Translations under genes and position numbers: made by a program
NCBI GenBank assembly: GCA_030603505.1
Contig: JAUVXQ010000075.1
Coordinates: 1-6,302 of the forward strand
From: Candidatus Heimdallarchaeota archaeon
GTDB taxonomy: Archaea > Asgardarchaeota > Heimdallarchaeia > Heimdallarchaeales > Heimdallarchaeaceae
Length of the DNA: 6,302 nt
Reading direction: 5' to 3'
Notes under the pieces: model-generated
What the model saw: only the letters and a program-made list of their open reading frames with translations
Databases searched by the model: none
Told to the model about the DNA's origin: nothing
Shown here: positions 1 to 4,538 of the stretch, piece by piece
Layout of the letters: every line of letters begins with the position of its first letter
How positions within the stretch are numbered: the stretch's first letter is position 1

Positions 1-2
1 AT

Positions 3-179
3 AAAGGTTTTACCAGTTTCAATCTAGCAAACAATATTCTAATTCCTATAGTTTACCTTTATTCACATGTTATTGCAGCTGTTGGTTTAAGTGCAGAACA
101 CAAAATTCCCCTTGTAATAGGTGGATTAGTAGCGGGGATGGCATATATTGCTTCAATGGTTTTTTACTTTTTAGTGTAA
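3..179 (+). CDS. C-terminal end of an unidentified membrane protein (5' end outside window)
   Basis: An open frame enters from the left edge and runs 58 codons to a TAA at 177-179. The visible residues are strongly hydrophobic and would form about two membrane segments: roughly residues 13-29 (containing ILIPIVYLYSHVIAAVG) and 35-57 (containing IGGLVAGMAYIASMVFYF). They are joined by a short polar turn, SAEHK, and the protein ends right after the last helix. I do not recognise the family from this fragment. Because it precedes a nucleotide-sugar acetyltransferase by only 44 bases, a glycan flippase or polymerase is conceivable, but nothing in the residues shows it. The composition (Leu, Ile, Val, Gly, Ala, Tyr) and the clean stop followed by a promoter-like stretch make a real gene end more likely than a chance frame. 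Confidence 0.6.
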   Translation, partial: KGFTSFNLANNILIPIVYLYSHVIAAVGLSAEHKIPLVIGGLVAGMAYIASMVFYFLV

Positions 180-194
180 ACCTATTAAGCAAAA

Positions 195-203
195 CTTTTA
201 TTT
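195..203 (+). promoter_or_regulatory. Possible TATA element of the acetyltransferase gene, leaderless start
   Basis: The stretch CTTTTATTT is centred about 25 bases before the ATG at 224 and is preceded by an A-rich stretch (AGCAAAA, 188-194) that could serve as a BRE. There is no purine-rich ribosome binding site in front of this ATG; the bases before it are pyrimidine-rich (212-219). In archaea a TATA box about 25 bases before the start codon with no Shine-Dalgarno usually means a leaderless transcript. The match to the TATA consensus is imperfect, and co-transcription with the upstream membrane protein cannot be excluded. Confidence 0.4.
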
Positions 204-223
204 CACTACTCCTTTTTTCAGTA

Positions 224-790
224 ATGAGTAACAACAAATATTTTGTTCATAGTAGCGCTTTTGTGGAAGAAAATGTGACCATAGGTGATGAAACCAAAAT
301 ATGGCACCAAACCCAAGTTAGAAAAGGTGCAAAACTTGGGAAAAAATGTATATTGGGTAAATCTGTCTTTGTAGACTTTGACGTCTCAATTGGTGATAAT
401 GTAAAAATTCAGAATTTAGTTTCTGTTTATCATGGTGTTACAATTGAAGATGATGTGTTTGTAGGACCACATGTTTGTTTTACTAATGATTACCTCCCTA
501 GAGCCACAAATCAGGATTGGAAACTAGTTGAAACATTAATTGAGAAGGGGGTATCTATAGGTGCGAATTCAACAATTCTTTGTGGAATCACGCTAGGATC
601 TTACTCAATGATAGGAGCTGGAAGCGTTGTAACAAAAGATGTGCCACCATTTGCTTTAGTATTTGGAAATCCTGCTAGATTTCAAGGATATGTATGTTAC
701 TGTGGGAGTGTTTTGTTAAAAACAAAAGAAATCCTATCTACTGGAACTATGTTACAATGTAAAAACTGCAAAAAAACAGTTGAACTCTAA
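224..790 (+). CDS. Left-handed beta-helix sugar N-acetyltransferase, WlbB/WbpD-like, with zinc-ribbon-like tail
   Basis: This 188-residue cytosolic enzyme has the hexapeptide-repeat (LbH) acyltransferase fold. Imperfect repeats run from about residue 12 to 147 (for example VTIGDETKI, VSIGDNVKI, VTIEDDVFV, VSIGANSTI), followed by the family hallmark FGNPAR (147-152). The pattern of short N-terminal strands, FTNDYLPR at 86-93 and VSIGANSTILCGITLG at 110-125 is that of WlbB/WbpD-type enzymes. These use acetyl-CoA to acetylate the 3-amino group of UDP-2-acetamido-3-amino-2,3-dideoxyglucuronic acid; Asn88 of FTND corresponds to the conserved active-site Asn of WlbB. After the helix, Cys158, Cys160, Cys179 and Cys182 (CxC-x18-CxxC) look like a small zinc ribbon. 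The length is normal for the family. The ATG at 224 starts just before the first repeat and needs no Shine-Dalgarno if leaderless. The product would supply a diacetamido sugar for an archaeal N-glycan or surface polysaccharide. The exact sugar is inferred; related FdtC-type enzymes act on other amino sugars. Confidence 0.88.
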   Translation: MSNNKYFVHSSAFVEENVTIGDETKIWHQTQVRKGAKLGKKCILGKSVFVDFDVSIGDNVKIQNLVSVYHGVTIEDDVFVGPHVCFTNDYLPRATNQDWKLVETLIEKGVSIGANSTILCGITLGSYSMIGAGSVVTKDVPPFALVFGNPARFQGYVCYCGSVLLKTKEILSTGTMLQCKNCKKTVEL

Positions 791-871
791 GAAAGGCGAA
801 ATTACAACAAAGTTTAAATGTTTATTTCAGAGGAACTAATAATGTCGATAACTGGGGTAAGAATGATGGTG

Positions 872-891
872 TTACAAATGTATAAATGTAA
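872..891 (+). promoter_or_regulatory. Candidate promoter (TATAAA) with overlapping operator-like repeats for the RHH regulator gene
   Basis: TATAAA at 881-886 is a good archaeal TATA box. A start about 25 bases downstream (near 908-912) would leave a leader of some 35-40 bases before the GTG at 947. The box lies inside an inverted repeat, TTACA (872-876) and TGTAA (887-891), and inside two direct copies of AAATGTA (876-882 and 884-890). There is also a small palindrome, TACA-AA-TGTA (873-882). Ribbon-helix-helix proteins often bind short tandem or inverted subsites and repress their own genes by covering the promoter, so this is a reasonable autoregulatory operator. In AT-rich DNA such short repeats can also arise by chance. 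Confidence 0.45.
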
Positions 892-935
892 TAAATTCTG
901 TACCGTTAGTGATTCATAAGTGAACATACAAAATG

Positions 936-940
936 GGTGA
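936..940 (+). promoter_or_regulatory. Ribosome binding site GGTGA deciding the GTG start at 947
   Basis: GGTGA matches the archaeal anti-Shine-Dalgarno sequence and sits 6 bases before the GTG at 947. An in-frame TGA (938-940) lies inside the site itself, so no longer version of the protein is possible. The archaeosortase gene uses the same motif at the same spacing. Confidence 0.75.
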
Positions 941-946
941 ACTAGA

Positions 947-1156
947 GTGAATTTAATTTCTATCCGACTTCCGAGTGAATTTGTCGAAATTATAGATGAA
1001 ATGGTGATGCAAGGAAAATTTGCTTCAAGATCTGAAGCCATTAGACTTGCACTTAGAGACTATTACCGAGAACACTTTTCCAATCGACAATCAACAGATT
1101 TCAGCTTTCCAACAGTGGAACATGCTTATCGTAACATAATATATAAGGAAGACTAA
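947..1156 (+). CDS. Ribbon-helix-helix (CopG/NikR N-domain type) transcriptional regulator
   Basis: A 69-residue protein with the classic RHH layout. A short beta strand at residues 2-8 (NLISIRL) supplies the DNA-contacting face of the dimer, helix A covers about 9-22, the conserved turn GKFASRSEAIR spans 23-33, and helix B runs to about 43. This is the common archaeal form of small RHH repressor. The remaining 25 residues (SNRQSTDFSFPTVEHAYRNIIYKED) are polar, with no metal-binding ACT domain, so it is not full-length NikR. The start is GTG with GGTGA 6 bases upstream and an in-frame stop directly before it. It stands alone between the acetyltransferase and the archaeosortase, and no toxin-like partner gene is adjacent, which argues against an antitoxin role. 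It probably binds the repeats over its own TATA box (872-891); whether it also controls the archaeosortase or the glycan genes is open. Confidence 0.9.
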   Translation: MNLISIRLPSEFVEIIDEMVMQGKFASRSEAIRLALRDYYREHFSNRQSTDFSFPTVEHAYRNIIYKED

Positions 1157-1190
1157 GGCGTGGTTTGAGGGGTTCAAGCAACAAGTCTCC

Positions 1191-1198
1191 TTTTTTTT
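1191..1198 (+). terminator. Poly-T terminator after the RHH gene
   Basis: A run of eight T, preceded by CTCC, begins 34 bases after the stop codon of the RHH gene. No convincing hairpin precedes it. Archaeal RNA polymerase terminates on T-rich tracts alone, so this fits as the end of the regulator transcript. The remaining bases before the archaeosortase (1199-1304) would then carry a separate promoter; candidates such as AATTTAGAATAA (1203-1214) or CAATATCTAA (1248-1257) are not clear enough to call. Confidence 0.5.
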
Positions 1199-1304
1199 CA
1201 TAATTTAGAATAAACGTTATCTTTAACAGAGAGGAGAAGAATTTTTCAATATCTAAACAAAATGTTGATTTGTAGTCACAAGTACTATTAACTGTTTCTT
1301 AACA

Positions 1305-1309
1305 GGTGA
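1305..1309 (+). promoter_or_regulatory. Ribosome binding site GGTGA deciding the GTG start at 1316
   Basis: GGTGA ends 6 bases before the GTG at 1316, the same spacing as at the RHH gene. A TAG at 1313-1315 lies immediately in front of the GTG in the same frame, so the start cannot be further upstream. A small inverted repeat, CTGTT (1292-1296) and AACAG (1301-1305) around a 4-base loop, touches the first G of the site and could partly mask it in the mRNA; the stem is short and probably weak. Confidence 0.75.
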
Positions 1310-1315
1310 AGTTAG

Positions 1316-2314
1316 GTGGAGAACGATTCCAAACAAAAACATAAGGAGAAAAATAAAACAACTATTGAATCAGGTGATTCTGTGAAGAAAGTTGACATTT
1401 TTTACCAAAATGTGAAACAAAGCCTTAATCCTATTATGCATTTTGCTAAAAAGAAAATTGTTCGTTATACACTCTCCTTTCTTATTTTGACCATTGTTGT
1501 TTATTTTTATGTGATCTTTGAAAGTAGAGGAACATCAGAACAAGTACATGTATTCTTTTTTGATATGTCTCCAGATTTCTTAGTTCCTATTGGTTTAGTT
1601 CTAGCACTTTTAGCTCTGTTGTATGTTAGTTGGGATGATGAATTCTTTAAAAAATACCGTAGCGCAGGTTTTTTTCTTATCGTACTAACAGCTATTTTCT
1701 ATACTTTTATTTACACAGGAATTGATCAACATTTATTTGACCTCTCAATAGCAAAGTGGCTAACACGGTTAACAGGAATTATTGTTACTTCAATTCTTAA
1801 GTTATTTGGGATGAATATAACTGGTACTACTTGGGATCCTGATCGTGGGATAACAATTGTTTCTTTTAATGGCCCAAGCGATGCTTCAGTTATAGGAATT
1901 GACGCTGCTTGCAGTGGTATTCATTCTTTGACAATTTTTATTGTAGTATTTTTTGTTATGATTTTAGAAGCTCGAAAAAGATTAGCATGGAATTATAAAA
2001 TAGCTGTCATAACACTTTTCGGGATTTTAGGAACCTATTTTGTCAATCTTATAAGAGTAAGCATAATTCTTACAATTGATTACTTTAAGGGCTGGGATGT
2101 TGCAGGGCCAATTCATAATTATCTAGGGTATGTGTTCCTAATGGTATGGATTCCACTCTTCTGGTTTTTTGTGCTCTCATGGGGGCAAAAAGGAAAATCA
2201 AAAAAAGATTTAATGAAACCCATTATTACAGATACAGATTCTGAAAAACCAACTGATACAGAAGTAAAAGAAGATACCACAACAAAAATTATTCGTGACA
2301 TGGAAGCAAATTAA
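1316..2314 (+). CDS. Exosortase/archaeosortase family membrane transpeptidase-like protein
   Basis: A 332-residue multi-pass membrane protein carrying the family signature. The catalytic Cys199 lies in DAACSGIHS (196-204), Arg247 in NLIRV (244-248) and His267 in HNYLGY (267-272), at the usual order and spacing. These enzymes cleave a C-terminal tripartite sorting signal (short motif, membrane helix, basic tail) on surface proteins and are thought to transfer the protein to a lipid anchor outside the membrane. Membrane segments are near residues 51-70, 87-106, 117-136, 201-219, 228-254 and 270-289, with a less hydrophobic stretch at 147-166. The loop before the Cys (about 167-198) would face outside. 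The third basic residue is His as in exosortases, whereas haloarchaeal ArtA uses Arg there. About 45 N-terminal and 40 C-terminal residues are charged and probably cytosolic; the tail from 291 is rich in Lys, Asp and Thr. Start: GTG with GGTGA. No target protein is in view. The subfamily (ArtA to ArtF or new) cannot be assigned by eye. Confidence 0.9.
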   Translation: MENDSKQKHKEKNKTTIESGDSVKKVDIFYQNVKQSLNPIMHFAKKKIVRYTLSFLILTIVVYFYVIFESRGTSEQVHVFFFDMSPDFLVPIGLVLALLALLYVSWDDEFFKKYRSAGFFLIVLTAIFYTFIYTGIDQHLFDLSIAKWLTRLTGIIVTSILKLFGMNITGTTWDPDRGITIVSFNGPSDASVIGIDAACSGIHSLTIFIVVFFVMILEARKRLAWNYKIAVITLFGILGTYFVNLIRVSIILTIDYFKGWDVAGPIHNYLGYVFLMVWIPLFWFFVLSWGQKGKSKKDLMKPIITDTDSEKPTDTEVKEDTTTKIIRDMEAN

Positions 2315-2318
2315 AGAG

Positions 2319-2342
2319 TTCTTTTCTTATAGTTACATTTTT
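2319..2342 (+). terminator. T-rich tract ending the archaeosortase transcript
   Basis: TTCTTTTCTT (2319-2328) begins just after the archaeosortase stop codon, and ATTTTTA follows at 2337-2343. The first bases, AAAG-AGTT-CTTT, could form a 4-base-pair stem overlapping the stop, too small to count as a hairpin terminator. Archaeal termination on T-rich sequence is the likely mode. The rest of the convergent gap (2344-2450) holds nothing I can name. Confidence 0.4.
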
Positions 2343-2450
2343 AGGAAAGGATTGTACAAGCATCTATCAATTCAAATCTGACGTGGCAAAAGGTGCTCTT
2401 TGTTGAGTATTGGTATTTTTACTGAGATTCATTTGGGTCTTTAGGAGTCT

Positions 2451-2463
2451 GAAAGAAAAAAGA
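2451..2463 (-). terminator. Poly-T tract ending the minus-strand glycan operon
   Basis: On the minus strand the stop codon of the last glycosyltransferase is followed immediately by TCTTTTTTCTTTC. Such a pyrimidine run right at the end of the last gene of a convergent operon fits a T-rich archaeal terminator. No stable hairpin was found before it. Confidence 0.5.
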
Positions 2464-3618
2464 TTAACCTAGTATTTTTTCATATATGGTTTGAGTTGCT
2501 ACTGCTGTATTCTTCCATGAGTATTTAATCGCTATTTCCTTAGATTTTTTTCTGATTTCAATGATTTTCTTAGGATTATTATAAAGTTCAACTATTTTTT
2601 CTGCGAAACTATTTACTGTTCTTTTGCAAATACTTATAGTATTATCATGTTCAAAAGTTACAGCTTCAGGTGTTGAAACTATTGGTGTCTGACATGCTAG
2701 TGCTTCTAGTAACGTTAGGTTCATTGCTTCATGACTAGAAGGAAGCAAGAAAATATCAAGAGAACTGTAAAAACTACTTTTTTTACTGTCACCGTGGATA
2801 TAATCTATTATTTCGATATTCTTGGAAAGATTGTATTTTTCAGTTAGAAAATCGATTTTCTTTGTGGCATTAGAAAAATCTCCTGCAAGGAGTAGTTTAA
2901 CTTTAGGTACTTGTTCTTTCACTTTACTCAATATAGGAAACAATAACCTTGTTCCTTTGGCAACCATCAATCGCCCCATATACCCTAGGACAAGATCATC
3001 TCCTTCTTTCTCGTAAGTCTTTTGATCTGTATAATGTATATTTGTCGTGTCAACACCATTTGATATGACAGTAATTTTACTTTCTTCAATCTGATAGTGT
3101 TGGATGAGTTCATCTTTAATGACATCGCTTACTGCAATAAGGTGGTTCGCTCTTTGCAATAGTTTTTTTTCAATTTTCTTCAACCAAGGAAAAGTAAAAA
3201 ATAATCGTTTCTCAACCCAATTTAAAGATGAAAACGATTCTCCTTGTATTCCTCGTTTTTCTCTTGTAAACGTTGTATGAATTGTTTCTACGATGGGATA
3301 TTCGTTTCTAATACCTTTTGATGCAAGGAGATTCATGTTTCCATGTACAATTGTTGGTTTTATTATATCAACTTCTTTCCTTGATTTTTTCCAATAACTA
3401 CGAGAATAGAATAATTTGGATTTTGATGTTTCTACTAATTGCAAATTAAAGGGATATTCTTCAACTTTCTGTCCTGATTTACCCTTTCGAAGAGCACAAA
3501 TAATGTGCGATTCCCATTTTCCTAACTTTACTAAAGCTTCTGCTAAACGTGAACAGTAAACCCATGTCCCACCTTTTTTGTACTCTTGAGTGAGCATGCA
3601 TACTGATTTACTGTTCAT
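2464..3618 (-). CDS. GT4 family glycosyltransferase (GT-B fold), last gene of the operon
   Basis: A 384-residue, retaining, nucleotide-sugar-dependent glycosyltransferase, probably acting at the cytosolic membrane face on a growing glycan. The acceptor-side N-domain starts with the glycine-containing loop KKGGTWVY (14-21) and ends near residue 186. The donor-side C-domain carries SNGVD (186-190), GRLMVAKG (215-222) with the diphosphate-binding Arg and Lys, and the EX7E element HEAMNLTLLEALA (296-308), with Glu297 and Glu305. The order and length are normal for GT4. There is no membrane helix; the FFTFPWLKK stretch near 140-148 and the basic patches are typical membrane-surface contacts. The ATG at 3618 lies 8 bases after a strong AGGAGGAGG site. 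The first 11 bases overlap the end of the upstream ArnD-like gene in another frame, which indicates coupled translation. Donor and acceptor sugars cannot be read from the sequence. It shares little with the other GT4 gene outside the motifs, so it is not a recent duplicate. Confidence 0.92.
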   Translation of the reverse strand: MNSKSVCMLTQEYKKGGTWVYCSRLAEALVKLGKWESHIICALRKGKSGQKVEEYPFNLQLVETSKSKLFYSRSYWKKSRKEVDIIKPTIVHGNMNLLASKGIRNEYPIVETIHTTFTREKRGIQGESFSSLNWVEKRLFFTFPWLKKIEKKLLQRANHLIAVSDVIKDELIQHYQIEESKITVISNGVDTTNIHYTDQKTYEKEGDDLVLGYMGRLMVAKGTRLLFPILSKVKEQVPKVKLLLAGDFSNATKKIDFLTEKYNLSKNIEIIDYIHGDSKKSSFYSSLDIFLLPSSHEAMNLTLLEALACQTPIVSTPEAVTFEHDNTISICKRTVNSFAEKIVELYNNPKKIIEIRKKSKEIAIKYSWKNTAVATQTIYEKILG

Positions 3619-4528
3619 TTTTCGTTCCTCCTCCTACTAGCGAGCTCTGATCTATTGTTGGCCAATTTTTTTTAGATTTAAAGAGTGATGAATGTGTTAT
3701 CAACTTCATATCATATTTCATAGCTTTTTCGATGATTTTTGATAATACTTCTTTCATTTTGACTGGTTCAAATATTGCATGAAGATAAAGGCAAACATAA
3801 TTCTTTCCTTGATCAATATATTCTCTAAAACGCTTTTTATAGAAATTCTCTATTTTTTCCGTTGAATAACCTCGCTGTAATAGTTGTTCTATTGTAGGTT
3901 CTGTTACAGGAAATTGAATTACCGATTTTTCTTGTTCCTTTTTTTCATAATTTTCGTATTTTAAGTAGAATGGGTGTGGATAGCAAAAATCCGCTGCAAA
4001 CTCAAAACCTTTATTGTTTAATATTTGAAAATAGTATGGATTTACAATAAAGTTTGGAGATGCATTACCTCTGGGAAATTGGCCAAAAATCCTGTGAAAT
4101 TCTTGTTTTGTAACCTCAAGAAAATATTCAGTTTGTTCTTGATTGAATGAAGCGAAATGCCTGCTCCAGTTAATATGATTATAACCATGTGCATAGAATT
4201 CTACCATTTCGTTTTTTTCATACTCTCTCAATTGTATAGCTTCTTTCATTCCGATATATTTAGGTGGTAACACGATTCCGCGCAGAATATCCTTCCAGTG
4301 ATTCCTATTTAATATTGATATCTTTCTACCTAAAACCTTCTCCTTTTCCTTAAGTATTCGAAGTATGTTTCTCCCCGTTGCATATTTTCCCATACTCAAG
4401 TAGATGCTTGTAGGACATTCGTGTTGGTTTACAAAATGGACGGTCTTTGGAATACCTTTTCTTATTCCTTCAAAGGTATCTACGTCAACTCTTAAACAGA
4501 AATTTGTTTCAGTTTGCATTCCTTCCAC
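3608..4528 (-). CDS. Polysaccharide deacetylase superfamily (NodB fold) enzyme resembling ArnD deformylase
   Basis: This 306-residue protein has no signal peptide or membrane helix, so it should act on the cytosolic side. The metal site is visible: Asp15 and Asp17 in LRVDVDTFEG (12-21), His114 and His118 in AHGYNHINW (113-121), and His250 in YLHA (248-251). The resemblance goes beyond the superfamily. E. coli ArnD opens with LRIDVDTFRGTREGVPR where this protein has LRVDVDTFEGIRKGIPK, and further correspondences are SIYLSMGKYATGR (41-53) to ArnD SIFFSVGPDNMGR, FPVTEPTIEQLLQR (206-219) to IPVTLPTWDEVIGR, and LHA (249-251) to IHA. ArnD is about 296 residues and removes the formyl group from undecaprenyl-phosphate-linked 4-formamido-arabinose. 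Here the substrate is presumably an N-formyl or N-acetyl amino sugar on a polyprenol or nucleotide carrier. The Glu after ArnD His-Ala is Ile here. Start: GTG, with GAGG 5 bases upstream; ATG at 4519 is an alternative. Between two GT4 genes, overlapping the next by 11 bases. Superfamily is firm; the ArnD link rests on remembered sequence, not alignment. Confidence 0.85.
   Translation of the reverse strand: MEGMQTETNFCLRVDVDTFEGIRKGIPKTVHFVNQHECPTSIYLSMGKYATGRNILRILKEKEKVLGRKISILNRNHWKDILRGIVLPPKYIGMKEAIQLREYEKNEMVEFYAHGYNHINWSRHFASFNQEQTEYFLEVTKQEFHRIFGQFPRGNASPNFIVNPYYFQILNNKGFEFAADFCYPHPFYLKYENYEKKEQEKSVIQFPVTEPTIEQLLQRGYSTEKIENFYKKRFREYIDQGKNYVCLYLHAIFEPVKMKEVLSKIIEKAMKYDMKLITHSSLFKSKKNWPTIDQSSLVGGGTKNEQ
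3627..3635 (-). promoter_or_regulatory. Strong Shine-Dalgarno AGGAGGAGG inside the end of the ArnD-like gene
   Basis: On the minus strand AGGAGGAGG is followed by 8 bases and the ATG at 3618. It lies within the coding end of the preceding gene, where it encodes the consecutive glycines of VGGGTKNEQ, so the tail of one protein is shaped by the ribosome binding site of the next. Confidence 0.8.
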
Positions 4529-4533
4529 ATTTT

Positions 4534-4537
4534 CCTC
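4534..4537 (-). promoter_or_regulatory. GAGG ribosome binding site for the ArnD-like gene
   Basis: On the minus strand GAGG is followed by AAAAT and then the GTG at 4528. This favours GTG over the internal ATG at 4519, which is three codons further in. The site lies in the 10-base gap after the stop codon of the upstream GT4 gene. Confidence 0.6.
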
Positions 4538-4538
4538 T

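Noticed and set aside
861..900. AATGATGG, similar to a box C motif of archaeal C/D guide RNAs.
   Set aside because: No matching box D (CTGA) or C'/D' boxes at guide RNA spacing.
814..1041. A 75-codon open frame on the minus strand opposite the RHH gene.
   Set aside because: It is antisense to the well-supported RHH gene and its promoter, and its translation has no recognisable fold.
947..1156. RHH protein as the antitoxin of a toxin-antitoxin pair.
   Set aside because: No small overlapping partner gene lies within the 150-base gaps on either side; the neighbours are an acetyltransferase and a sortase.
1161..1190. A GGTTCAAGC stretch resembling a tRNA T-loop, and a possible hairpin before the poly-T tract.
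   Set aside because: The flanking bases do not form a T-stem, no acceptor or anticodon arms are present, and the candidate hairpin arms do not pair over more than three or four bases.
2119..2301. A 60-codon minus-strand frame inside the archaeosortase gene.
   Set aside because: It is a shadow of the Thr/Asp/Ser-rich tail and last helix read backwards; low-complexity Ser/Val/Phe product.
2822..3016. A 64-codon plus-strand frame inside the last GT4 gene.
   Set aside because: It lies fully opposite the conserved GT4 donor domain, and its product has no sensible pattern.
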